Below are positions 29,815-38,813 of a stretch of 64,000 nucleotides of DNA, piece after piece. The translations under genes were made by a program, and so were the position numbers. The DNA is from Pantoea sp. RIT-PI-b (GTDB lineage Bacteria; Pseudomonadota; Gammaproteobacteria; Enterobacterales; Enterobacteriaceae): assembly GCF_001187905.1 (NCBI RefSeq), contig NZ_LGIS01000007.1:1-64000 (forward strand). The letters are read 5' to 3'. Each line of letters opens with the position of its first letter. Position 1 is the first letter of the stretch. Below the pieces are notes generated by a model. The model was given only the letters and a program-made list of their open reading frames with translations. It had not been told where the DNA came from and did not search any database.

Positions 29815-30438
29815 TCAACATGCACCGTTGCGGCGTGCAAGCTCAATAATATCGAATAAATTTTTTGATTCGAGTTTTTGGAATATTTTTGTTTTATAGG
29901 TGCTGATAGTTTTATTATTCAACCCAAGTTCATAAGCGATGGTTTTATTTGATTTTCCTTGAGCGAGTTGGCGCAGGATTAAATTCTCACGATCTGTTAA
30001 GCGAGAAAGCATATCTTGCTCATTTACATAGCGCTGGCGTTTATCCAGAATGTCACCGGGCAGGTAATTTACATTATTCGAGACGCAGCCGATCGCAGCG
30101 ATCAGGGTTTGAATGGGATCATAGGTTGAAACAAACCCATTTGCGCCCTGGCTAAGCGATTGTATTGAAATGTGGTTGTTCCCACCCTGGCTTATCAATA
30201 TGACTTTCATCCAACTCTTCGATTTAACAATATCGCGTAAAAATGCGATGCCATTTTTTTCTTTGAATTCAGGATCTAATATCAATATGTCGATGTGCTG
30301 ATGAATGATGTCATCAATGCCATCGTTAATTGTGTGCGCAGTAGTGACACAATTAAAGCCATTCATTAATAATAAAGCCTGCACGCCGGCGGCAACCAAA
30401 CGATGCTCATCAATGATGAGGATTTTTGCATTAAACAT
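29815..30438 (-). CDS. NarL/FixJ-family response regulator (EvgA/BvgA-like)
   Basis: This 207-residue regulator has a receiver domain (about 5-120, acidic pocket IIDEH and phosphoacceptor Asp55 in ILILDPEF) and a LuxR-type helix-turn-helix (about 143-205, LTDRENLILRQLAQGKSNKTIA). It lies downstream of, and on the same strand as, the large EvgS-like kinase (107 bp apart), so it is its probable phosphorelay partner, as in EvgAS/BvgAS. The gene order is reversed relative to E. coli evgA-evgS. The region is AT-richer than its neighbours. Targets are unknown. Confidence 0.85.
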   Translation of the reverse strand: MFNAKILIIDEHRLVAAGVQALLLMNGFNCVTTAHTINDGIDDIIHQHIDILILDPEFKEKNGIAFLRDIVKSKSWMKVILISQGGNNHISIQSLSQGANGFVSTYDPIQTLIAAIGCVSNNVNYLPGDILDKRQRYVNEQDMLSRLTDRENLILRQLAQGKSNKTIAYELGLNNKTISTYKTKIFQKLESKNLFDIIELARRNGAC

Positions 30439-30545
30439 ATCTCTCCCTTTGACGCCATCGTAGTGATGACGCTGAAGGTATTATGTCCGCCGACGTAATG
30501 GTGCGAACCGAGAAATGTCTCGTTAAAATTATGAAGCTAAAAAAA

Positions 30546-33500
30546 TTACTGATTTTTCAGATGAGTTACTGCGAATTCAAATAATGTCTGATTCACCCGG
30601 CCGATTTCTAATGTTATTTGCTGAATTAACGCTTGCGCGTCATACGCTTCTTCACGGTGCACTTCCAGCTGCCGACCTAATTTCATCAAGGCATGAGCAT
30701 TCAGAATCGCGGCCCCCCCTTTAAGTTTATGGCCTAGCTGGGATAGCGTGCTTGCTTCCTGTGTCTGCTGCAACTCACGGAGCAATTCATCGTGGCTGGT
30801 ACGGATGCTGGTGAGCAATGCCCGGCAGCTTTCCGCATCCCGCTCAGCAAGTTGGATTAAAAACGGTGGGAACAGTGCGCTATCAGATCCAACAGCTTCA
30901 GTAACGGCGACTTCATTGATCCGCTCTCTTTCATCCGCTGCTGCATAATTTTGCCGTGCGTCATCCGGGCCACGATGAATACACTGCGCGATCTTCGCCA
31001 GCAATCTATCGAGGTTCAAAGGCTTAAACAGACAGTCATTCATGCCCGCCTGTAAGCAGCGCTGCATAATATGCTGCTCGGCAGATGCGGTCAGACCAAA
31101 CAGCATAATCGGTGGTAGTTGATATTGCTGCTCATATTGGCGCAACGCTTCAGCGAATTGAAAGCCATTCATCGACGGCATATTGCAATCGGTAATAATC
31201 AAATCAAAACGCAGCGGTTCCTGCTGCCAAAGCGCCAATGCTTCAGCAGCACTTTCACTCACTACCACCTGATGGCCTGACATTTCGAGTTGCTTACCGA
31301 GCAGTAAACGGTTCGGTGCATGATCATCAATCACCAGGACCGAAAGCTTGTCAGATAACGGCGGTTGTGACAGGTGAGGTTGCGTTTGATCGCGTGGTTC
31401 GCCTTGCGCTGCGCGGAAGTAGAAGGAGAAAACGGCGCCTTCACCTGGTGCACTTTCGACAATTAATTCGCCATCCAGCAAATGTGCCAGATTACGGCAG
31501 ATACTTAATCCTAATCCGGTGCCCAGTTGCTGCTGATGACGATCTCCGACCTGCACGAAGGGTTCGAATATGGCATGTTGCTGATCTTCCGTCATGCCGC
31601 AGCCGTTATCGCTCACTTCAATGACGAATTCGCTGCCTTCCTCTTCCTGCGCGATGCCCTGCATAAGCACCACGGTAACCGTACCTTCTTCGGTAAACTT
31701 AATCGCGTTGCTTAACAGATTAGACAGGATCTGATTAATCATCAGCGGATCGGTTTTCACCCAGTAAGCGGCAATATCCATCTCCACACGCAGATCGAGC
31801 CCCTTGCTCTCGGCCTTATTACGGAACAGGGCGACGGCTTGCTCGATCACATCCGGCAAATAGACGGTTTCCAGCGTGGGCTGATACAGACCCGATTCAA
31901 TTTTCGACAGATCGAGCACATCGCCAATTAAAGAGAGCAATGCGTGAGCTGAACTGTAGGCGACACGAATATTTTCTGAGAGCGAGTCCGCGGCATGCGA
32001 TCGGGTTTCCAGCTCGAGCAGGCCAATAATGGCATGCAGCGGCGTACGGATCTCATGGCTCATGCTGGCGAGAAATTCACTTTTGGATCGATTCGCTTTG
32101 TCGGCGGCATCTTTTGCCAGCTGAAGCTCCTGCAGCAGCGCATTACGTTCGGTCACGTCCAGCCAGCCGCCGATGACGCCCGCCACATCGCCTAGTCGAT
32201 CGCGAAACGGTAGCGTCCAGTGATAGAGCTGATAAGCCTGATGATCAAGCGCCATATGGATATCGCGTATCACAGCTTCGCCATCCAGCAGGGTTTGCTG
32301 GTAGCCATCTTCAATACTGTGAATGCTTTCATTGTTGCCGGTTAGCACGTCAGAAAGGCGTTTGCCAATGACCTCATCGCGGCGAAAATTCATAAAGCGT
32401 AAATAGGCTTGATTACAGTCAACCAGGCGGGTTTTTTTGTCGCGAATATACATCGCGACCGGGGATTCATTAAATAACGTATGCGTAAAATTAAGCTGAT
32501 TTTTCAAGGCATTTTCGGCTTGAATACGCTGCTGAATGACTTTGCGTAAGTGATGATTCCAGAACAGGATCAACAGGATTAATCCGGCTGACACTGACAC
32601 AATAATCAAAACCGCCTGTTTGTAGTTTTGCCATGAGGCGCTGAGGAACGGGGTTTCTGCCTGACGCCACTGTGCCAGCAGTTTAAACAGCGTTTCCGGT
32701 GGAATTGCCAGTAACGCTTTATTCAGAATACTGATTAACAGTTCATTACCGGGCGTAGCACGCATGACAAAACGTGCAGGTTCTGCACCCAGCGTGCTTT
32801 CGACATTTAACCTGTCGCCGAAATGATTGCGTAGCAGGTAATCCGCAAAGATTTTGGGGAGCACCACAGCGTCAACCTTGTGATCTTGCAGCTGGCGTAA
32901 GGCGTCAACCGGATCGTCTACAGGCGTAAGGTTCAGATTTGGATAGTGCTGCAGCATCCACTCTTTCATCACCTGATTGCTCAGCATCAATGCCGAACCA
33001 AATGGGAAGGTATCCTGGCCGATGATACTGCGGGGTTTCTGATTGCGGATGATAACCCAATGCGAAACTAACCACGGACGCGTGGTCAGTTGGGGATGCT
33101 TCTCGTCTTCCCGCTCAAGGATCTCCAGCGGAAACAGACTGGGCAACATATCACTGCTGCTGGTTGGTGGATCATCTTCCTGGCCATGCGCGATAAAACT
33201 CATTCCCGTGAGGTTGGTAATAAGCTCCAGCACGTCGACGGTCATGCCGCGGAATGGCATGTTTCCGGTTCGGCTGCTTAAGGGAGCCAGCACCGTTGAG
33301 AGCGAGGTATCAATGCGTGGGTGTTCCTTCAACCACTGCTCCTCTTCCTGAGTTAACGCGAGGGGATTGCTCTGCAAGACATGATGGGCATCAAGCTGCC
33401 AGCGTTTGGCTATCTGCATACGAATCGACAGCGGGATCTGCTGCAGTGCCTGATTGATCGCATCAGCCAGTTTGGGCAACTGTGGACTGATGCCAAAGCT

Positions 33501-34220
33501 AACATCCATGGGAATGCTCTGCTCATCGGGCGCCACTTTTAAGGCATGCGCGAACAGGTAACGATTGAGATGGTTCAGCGTGGCGGCATTGCCCCAAACC
33601 TGACCGGTTTGATCAAACACCACTGCTGCTACCGCATCGTAATAACCGGGAAAACGCACCAAATGGTCATCTTGATAGATATTCTCAAGGTATTCGCGTT
33701 GTGGGGGAGGGCCGGACCAGGCGACGCGCTGCGCAAGCGTGTGATTCAGGTTAATAGCATGATCGGGTTTATGACCTACCACACTGTAATCCAGCATCCA
33801 GGGGACGCTGGCGAGTAAAGGCTGCGGTTGTGACGATGGCAGCACGACATTGATCGCTAGCATCTGCATTTCGCCGTTAATCACCGCATTTTGCGCGGCG
33901 CTATGGCTGGGATAGTGATAGAGCTCAATCGTGGTATCGAGCATGCTTTGAATCAGAGAGAGGTAATCAGCACTGAGTCCTTCAAAGCGTCGTTTATCGG
34001 TGTCCATATATAAAGGCGGTTGTGGCTGACCTGCTACGGCAACCTTGAGCACTTTATTACGAAATCCAGAAGGAATGGGTTCCGCTAATTGCAGGGCTGG
34101 CTGCGTCGTATCATAGCGTGCAAGTAGTTGCAGTGTTTTTTCCGCCGCAACCGATGAGCAGGAAAATAAAATTAGCAGCAATAACGTTGCCAGACGAAAA
34201 ATTGCAGGCTGAATGAACAC
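30546..34220 (-). CDS. EvgS/BvgS-like hybrid sensor histidine kinase (tandem Venus flytrap, PAS, HisKA, REC, HPt)
   Basis: This 1224-residue unorthodox kinase has a signal peptide (1-26) and two periplasmic solute-binding-like domains (about 55-275 and 300-520). A transmembrane helix (about 536-557) and a PAS domain (575-695) follow. The HisKA box has His722 in ASMSHEIRTP, and the ATPase domain shows NLLSNAIKF, DNGCGM and GTGLGLS. A receiver carries Asp1011 in IITDCNMPS, and a C-terminal HPt domain carries His1164 in LGHKLKGGA. This is the full BvgS/EvgS phosphorelay chain. It probably feeds the adjacent NarL-type regulator; a second regulator is divergent upstream. The stimulus is unknown; EvgS responds to acid and some ions. 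Confidence 0.93.
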   Translation of the reverse strand: MFIQPAIFRLATLLLLILFSCSSVAAEKTLQLLARYDTTQPALQLAEPIPSGFRNKVLKVAVAGQPQPPLYMDTDKRRFEGLSADYLSLIQSMLDTTIELYHYPSHSAAQNAVINGEMQMLAINVVLPSSQPQPLLASVPWMLDYSVVGHKPDHAINLNHTLAQRVAWSGPPPQREYLENIYQDDHLVRFPGYYDAVAAVVFDQTGQVWGNAATLNHLNRYLFAHALKVAPDEQSIPMDVSFGISPQLPKLADAINQALQQIPLSIRMQIAKRWQLDAHHVLQSNPLALTQEEEQWLKEHPRIDTSLSTVLAPLSSRTGNMPFRGMTVDVLELITNLTGMSFIAHGQEDDPPTSSSDMLPSLFPLEILEREDEKHPQLTTRPWLVSHWVIIRNQKPRSIIGQDTFPFGSALMLSNQVMKEWMLQHYPNLNLTPVDDPVDALRQLQDHKVDAVVLPKIFADYLLRNHFGDRLNVESTLGAEPARFVMRATPGNELLISILNKALLAIPPETLFKLLAQWRQAETPFLSASWQNYKQAVLIIVSVSAGLILLILFWNHHLRKVIQQRIQAENALKNQLNFTHTLFNESPVAMYIRDKKTRLVDCNQAYLRFMNFRRDEVIGKRLSDVLTGNNESIHSIEDGYQQTLLDGEAVIRDIHMALDHQAYQLYHWTLPFRDRLGDVAGVIGGWLDVTERNALLQELQLAKDAADKANRSKSEFLASMSHEIRTPLHAIIGLLELETRSHAADSLSENIRVAYSSAHALLSLIGDVLDLSKIESGLYQPTLETVYLPDVIEQAVALFRNKAESKGLDLRVEMDIAAYWVKTDPLMINQILSNLLSNAIKFTEEGTVTVVLMQGIAQEEEGSEFVIEVSDNGCGMTEDQQHAIFEPFVQVGDRHQQQLGTGLGLSICRNLAHLLDGELIVESAPGEGAVFSFYFRAAQGEPRDQTQPHLSQPPLSDKLSVLVIDDHAPNRLLLGKQLEMSGHQVVVSESAAEALALWQQEPLRFDLIITDCNMPSMNGFQFAEALRQYEQQYQLPPIMLFGLTASAEQHIMQRCLQAGMNDCLFKPLNLDRLLAKIAQCIHRGPDDARQNYAAADERERINEVAVTEAVGSDSALFPPFLIQLAERDAESCRALLTSIRTSHDELLRELQQTQEASTLSQLGHKLKGGAAILNAHALMKLGRQLEVHREEAYDAQALIQQITLEIGRVNQTLFEFAVTHLKNQ

Positions 34221-34706
34221 GATACCATCTCAAGACAAAGTAATTACATTAATTGCAGTAAGGACAAGGGAGTATAGAGACATTTAAATAATTCTCTTCT
34301 CCTATCATCTTTGTACCTGTGTTTTGCGACCATTCTTGAAATAGTGACATATTGATAAAGAAAGCACCTGCTCGAGGAAAAATGGCTTTTTATTAATTGG
34401 TGTTTTTATTCAATGTGTTAACTAGCTCGGGACCTTTCAAGACAATTCTTATGTGGTCTGGTTGAGGAGTTAAGTCAGAATTTTCGCAGTTTTGTGTGGC
34501 CGGAAAAGTTAAAAGCCAGCGCAATAAATAAGACAGCCTGAAGAAACGAATGACAGATTCATTTTACGGGTTAAATTATTTTGATAATGATAGCGCTGCG
34601 ACCGATTGATTATTTTAAGTGTCGCTTTTTAATATCATTGATTCACTTCATCTGGTGTGGTTATCACAATTGGACAAAGTTAAAACTGTAATAAAGGAAT
34701 AAATAA
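34221..34706. other. AT-rich intergenic region between the kinase and the divergent regulator
   Basis: This 486-bp AT-rich stretch has no supportable gene. It must hold the divergent promoters of the kinase gene and of the 34707 regulator. The latter has AAAGGAATAAATAA as ribosome-binding region. No recognisable operator was seen. Confidence 0.6.
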
Positions 34707-35408
34707 ATGGTATATGCACACAATAAGCAAGTGCGTGTTGCTGTCCTTGATGATCACCCCATGGTCCGTACCGTTTTCGAGTTGTGTTTAAAACATGAGC
34801 CCGATATTCATTTGGTGGGCACCTGGGCTTCAAGCAATGAGTTATTTAATCAGCTAAGAAGTACCACCGTTGATGTACTGGTACTGGATTTTCTTCTTGG
34901 TGAACGTGAGCTGGACGGTCTTGCGTTGGTTAAGCAATTACGTAATCACTATCCACAGCAGAAAATTCTGATCTCCTCCTCAATGGAAAGCCCGGCAATC
35001 GTCAAAATGGTGCTGAGCGCGGGCGTAAAAGGGTTTATCGGCAAAAGTCACAATATGCAGGATATTACGCACGCCATCCGTCAGGTGGCGCAAGGGCGTT
35101 TATTCTTGTCTAAAGAAGTGGCCTATGAAGTGGAAAATCTCTATGTGATGAGCGAAGAGTCGCTGGATGAGAACCACGATTTCAACAGCAAAGGCAATAT
35201 GTATGAGAAGGTGAAAACCCTAAGCCCACGCGAAGTAGAAGTGGTGCGGTGTTTCCTTGATGGTTTGAGCGTGTCGCAGATTGCAGTGAAATTTAAACGC
35301 AGCCGTAAAACTGTGAGCGGACAAAAACAATCTGCGTTGAAAAAACTGGGTTTGCGCTCAGATTCAGAGCTGTTCAAATACAGTCACGACCTGATGTCGG
35401 GCTACTGA
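34707..35408 (+). CDS. NarL/RcsB-like response regulator divergent from the hybrid kinase
   Basis: This 233-residue regulator has a receiver domain (about 8-125, acidic pair in VLDDHP, phosphoacceptor Asp61 in VLVLDFLLGE) and a C-terminal LuxR-type helix-turn-helix (about 168-228, LSPREVEVVRCFLDGLSVSQIA). A linker of roughly 40 residues separates them. It resembles RcsB/EvgA-type regulators but I cannot assign it. Its divergent position beside an EvgS-like kinase suggests either a second phosphorelay output or an independent regulator of the locus. It is followed by an AGGCGG/CCGCCT hairpin with a T-run. Confidence 0.85.
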   Translation: MVYAHNKQVRVAVLDDHPMVRTVFELCLKHEPDIHLVGTWASSNELFNQLRSTTVDVLVLDFLLGERELDGLALVKQLRNHYPQQKILISSSMESPAIVKMVLSAGVKGFIGKSHNMQDITHAIRQVAQGRLFLSKEVAYEVENLYVMSEESLDENHDFNSKGNMYEKVKTLSPREVEVVRCFLDGLSVSQIAVKFKRSRKTVSGQKQSALKKLGLRSDSELFKYSHDLMSGY

Positions 35409-35418
35409 TTCTCTTCAC

Positions 35419-35447
35419 AGGCGGCAATTCATGACCGCCTTTTTCCT
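35419..35447 (+). terminator. Terminator after the 34707 response regulator
   Basis: AGGCGG and CCGCCT arms with a 10-nt loop are followed by TTTTCCTGTT, 11 bp past the stop codon. Confidence 0.75.
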
Positions 35448-35577
35448 GTTCTGCATTGCGTACATCACGTTCCCAGTAACACCTGTTCCGTAACATGTTT
35501 TTGAGTGATCTTTGTCACAGTTTAACGCTGCGTAACCCGGTCTGATGGCCCCATTGTTTAGCACTCAGGGGGATAGG

Positions 35578-36609
35578 ATGAATATCGACACGCAATCCGG
35601 TGTGATCACTGGAAAAAAACAAGTCAGCGTTGCACAGCAGCAGGTGAAATGGGAGGGAAAAGGCACGTTAGTTCGCATTACGCGCGGCGGCATCTGTGGC
35701 TCCGATCTGCATTACTATCAGGAAGGTAAGGTCGGCAGTTTTGAGATCAAAATGCCGATGATCCTCGGACATGAAGTGATTGGCTACGTGGTGGAAAGCG
35801 ATAATCAACAACTAAAGCCGGATCAAAAAGTCGCGGTCAATCCATCTAAACCCTGCGGCGAATGCAAATATTGCCAGCGCGATCAGGAAAACCAGTGCAC
35901 CTCAATGCGCTTCTTTGGTAGCGCCATGTATGTCCCGCACGTTGACGGCGGCTTTACCCAATACAAAGTGGTAGATAGCGCGCAATGTGTGCCTTTTCCG
36001 CAGGATGCCGATGAAACGGTGATGGTCTTCGCCGAGCCGCTGGCAGTGTGCATTCACGCAACGCATCAGGCGGGCGATCTCACCGGCAAACAGGTATTTA
36101 TTTCGGGTGTTGGGCCTATAGGTTGTCTGATTGCGGCGGCGGCAAAAGCACGCGGAGCAGCATCGATTGTCTGTAGCGACATCAGCGAACGTTCACTGAA
36201 GATGGCGCAGCAAATGGGTGCAACCGACGTCATCCATGCAGCTGATGGCGATTTCGCGCCTTATCTTGCCGACAAAGGCTATTTCGATGTGGCGTTTGAA
36301 GCCTCTGGGCATCCCTCTTCGCTGCAGCGTTGCCTCGATGTGGTCTGTGCTAAAGGTACGCTGGTGCAGGTTGGCATGGGCGGTACCATTCCGAACTTCC
36401 CGATTATGGCGCTGATTGCTAAAGAGATTAATCTGGTCGGTTCCTTCCGCTTTACCCATGAATTTAATACCGCCGTCGAGTGGCTGGCTAACGGTGTGGT
36501 TGATCCCTTGCCGCTGTTCAGCGGCGAATACGCCTTGCAGGATATTGATGCCGCGCTGCAGTTTGCTGGCGATAAAACCCGCGCCGCTAAAGTTCAGTTA
36601 ACCTTTTAA
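35578..36609 (+). CDS. idnD: L-idonate 5-dehydrogenase IdnD
   Basis: This 343-residue zinc-dependent medium-chain dehydrogenase oxidises L-idonate to 5-keto-D-gluconate with NAD(P)+. The catalytic zinc ligands are in GGICGSDLHYY and ILGHEVIG, the structural-zinc cysteines in PCGECKYCQRDQENQC, and the Rossmann glycines in ISGVGPIGCL. The length equals that of E. coli IdnD. The start at 35578 follows AGGGGATAGG; the longer frame is rejected. It is first in idnD-idnO-idnT. Confidence 0.93.
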   Translation: MNIDTQSGVITGKKQVSVAQQQVKWEGKGTLVRITRGGICGSDLHYYQEGKVGSFEIKMPMILGHEVIGYVVESDNQQLKPDQKVAVNPSKPCGECKYCQRDQENQCTSMRFFGSAMYVPHVDGGFTQYKVVDSAQCVPFPQDADETVMVFAEPLAVCIHATHQAGDLTGKQVFISGVGPIGCLIAAAAKARGAASIVCSDISERSLKMAQQMGATDVIHAADGDFAPYLADKGYFDVAFEASGHPSSLQRCLDVVCAKGTLVQVGMGGTIPNFPIMALIAKEINLVGSFRFTHEFNTAVEWLANGVVDPLPLFSGEYALQDIDAALQFAGDKTRAAKVQLTF

Positions 36610-36618
36610 GGAGCAGTG

Positions 36619-37383
36619 ATGAGTCAGTTATTTTCCCTCGAAGGTAAGCGTGTACTGCTCACCGGTTCAGCGCGTGGCATTGGCTTCCTGCTGGCGCGCG
36701 GTCTGGCTGAGGCTGGCGCCGAAGTGATCGTCAATGCCACCACCGATGCAGGCGCACAGAAAGGTGCCGCCCAGCTGCGTGAGTTGGGGCTGCGTGCGCA
36801 CGCCAAAGCCTTTGACGTCACCCAATCGGCGCAGGTCAGGCAGGCGGTTGATGAGATTGAAGCGGAGTGGGGCGCCATTGATGTGCTGGTGAACAATGCC
36901 GGCATTCAGCGCCGTCGTCCGTTCCTCGAATTCCCTGAACAGGACTGGAATGACGTGATTGCCGTCAACCAGACGGCGGTATTTCTGGTGTCGCAAACCG
37001 TGGCGAAAAAAATGGTGGCGCGTCAGCAGGGTAAAATTATCAACATTGGTTCGATGCAGAGTGAATTGGGCCGCGACACCATCACGCCGTATGCCGCCTC
37101 AAAAGGTGCTGTCACCATGCTGACGCGCGGCATGTGCGTGGAGCTCGCGCGTCACAACATTCAGGTGAATGCGATTGCGCCGGGCTATTTCGTCACGGAG
37201 ATGACGCAGGCGCTGGCCGACGATCCCGCCTTTACGGGTTGGCTAACCAAACGTACACCCGCCGCACGCTGGGGCAAGCCAGAAGAGTTGATTGGCGCGG
37301 CAGTGTTCCTCGCGTCGGGCGCATCGAACTTCGTTAACGGCCATCTGCTGTTCGTTGACGGTGGCATGCGTGTCGCGGTGTGA
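36619..37383 (+). CDS. idnO: Gluconate 5-dehydrogenase (5-ketogluconate reductase) IdnO
   Basis: This 254-residue short-chain dehydrogenase interconverts 5-keto-D-gluconate and D-gluconate. It has the cofactor motif TGSARGIG, the NNAG motif and the catalytic YAASKG, with Ser in INIGSMQSE. It matches E. coli IdnO in length and sequence (NNAGIQRR, ELGRDTITPYAASKGAV). It is 9 bp after idnD with AAGGAGCAGTG as ribosome-binding site. A GTG three bases earlier is a less likely start. Confidence 0.95.
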   Translation: MSQLFSLEGKRVLLTGSARGIGFLLARGLAEAGAEVIVNATTDAGAQKGAAQLRELGLRAHAKAFDVTQSAQVRQAVDEIEAEWGAIDVLVNNAGIQRRRPFLEFPEQDWNDVIAVNQTAVFLVSQTVAKKMVARQQGKIINIGSMQSELGRDTITPYAASKGAVTMLTRGMCVELARHNIQVNAIAPGYFVTEMTQALADDPAFTGWLTKRTPAARWGKPEELIGAAVFLASGASNFVNGHLLFVDGGMRVAV

Positions 37384-37462
37384 TGCCGAGGTGCGGCTGG
37401 CATTATCGCCGGGCCGCGCCTAAACCTTAATCACCCCTCTGTATTCCTAAGGATAATAAAAA

Positions 37463-38782
37463 ATGCCAATAACCATCATTGTGCTGGGTGTGATACTGCT
37501 GCTGGTGTTGATGATTGTATTTAAGGTCAACGGCTTCATTGCGTTGGTGTTTGTGTCGGCGGTAGTGGGTATTGCCGAAGGTATGACGCCGCTGAATGTG
37601 ATGGCCTCGATTCAGAAAGGGATCGGCTCGACGCTGGGCGGGTTAGCGATGATCCTCGGCTTTGGTGCTATGCTCGGGCGGCTGGTTTCGGATACCGGTG
37701 CGGCGCAACGCGTGGCAACGACGCTCATCGCCGCCTTCGGTAAAGAGCGGCTGCAATGGGCGCTGGTAGTTACTGGGCTGATCGTCGGTCTGGCGATGTT
37801 CTATGAAGTTGGCTTCGTGCTGCTGTTACCGCTGGTGTTCACTATCGTGGCCGCTGCGGGCTTACCCTTGCTGTATGTCGGTGTACCCATGGTTGCCGCG
37901 CTGTCGGTGACTCACTGCTTCCTGCCACCGCATCCCGGTCCAACGGCGATTGCCACTATCTTTGGGGCGAATCTCGGCACCACTTTGCTGTACGGCATGA
38001 TCATCACCATCCCGACGGTGATTATTGCCGGGCCGATTTTCTCAAAATTCCTCAAAGGTTTTGAGAAGTCGCCGCCAGAAGGGCTTTATAACCCGAAAAT
38101 TTTCACCGAAGAAGAGATGCCAGGCTTCGGTATCAGTATCTTTGCCGCGGTTATTCCCGTGGTGCTGATGGCGATCGCCGCCGTGTTTGAGTTAACCACG
38201 CCAAAAGAGAACGCGTTACGTCAGTTCTTTGAATTCATCGGCAACCCGGCGGTGGCGCTATTTATTGCGGTGGTGATTGCAGTGCTGACGCTAGGCCTGC
38301 GCAACGGTCGCAAGATGGAAGAAGTCATGGATATGTGTGGCGAGTCGATTGCCGCTATCGCCATGATCCTTTTCATCATCGCCGGTGGTGGTGCGTTCAA
38401 ACAGGTGCTGGTGGACAGCGGTGTCGGTAATTATATCGCCGACATGATGAAAGGCTCGTCACTGTCGCCACTGCTGATGTGCTGGACGGTGGCGGCGATG
38501 CTGCGTATCGCACTGGGTTCGGCGACGGTCGCCGCCATCACCACCGCAGGTATTGTGACGCCGATTATCGCTGCAACCCATGCCGATCCGGCCTTAATGG
38601 TGCTGGCAGTTGGCGCTGGCAGCGTGATCGCCTCACACGTTAACGATCCTGGCTTCTGGCTGTTTAAGGGCTACTTCAACCTGAGCGTAGTGGAGACGTT
38701 GAAAACCTGGACGGTAATGGAAACGCTGATCTCTATTCTGGGTTTAGCGGGCGTTCTCGCTCTTAATGCTGTGATTCACTGA
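37463..38782 (+). CDS. idnT: L-idonate/5-ketogluconate/gluconate:H+ symporter IdnT (GntP family)
   Basis: This 439-residue polytopic permease of the GntP family has about 12-14 transmembrane segments and the conserved LPPHPGPTAIA and GSVIASHVNDPGFWLFKGYFN signatures. It equals E. coli IdnT in length. It closes the idnDOT operon and supplies its substrates. The gluconate produced would need a gluconokinase (IdnK/GntK) and the regulator IdnR, which are not in this window. Confidence 0.92.
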   Translation: MPITIIVLGVILLLVLMIVFKVNGFIALVFVSAVVGIAEGMTPLNVMASIQKGIGSTLGGLAMILGFGAMLGRLVSDTGAAQRVATTLIAAFGKERLQWALVVTGLIVGLAMFYEVGFVLLLPLVFTIVAAAGLPLLYVGVPMVAALSVTHCFLPPHPGPTAIATIFGANLGTTLLYGMIITIPTVIIAGPIFSKFLKGFEKSPPEGLYNPKIFTEEEMPGFGISIFAAVIPVVLMAIAAVFELTTPKENALRQFFEFIGNPAVALFIAVVIAVLTLGLRNGRKMEEVMDMCGESIAAIAMILFIIAGGGAFKQVLVDSGVGNYIADMMKGSSLSPLLMCWTVAAMLRIALGSATVAAITTAGIVTPIIAATHADPALMVLAVGAGSVIASHVNDPGFWLFKGYFNLSVVETLKTWTVMETLISILGLAGVLALNAVIH

Positions 38783-38789
38783 CCGTCGA

Positions 38790-38813
38790 GGCTTCACAGG
38801 GAGGTGAAGCCTT
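38790..38813. terminator. Bidirectional terminator-like hairpin between idnT and the laccase-domain gene
   Basis: A perfect 8-bp GGCTTCAC/GTGAAGCC stem with a 6-nt loop lies between the convergent stop codons. T-runs are short on both sides. Confidence 0.55.
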
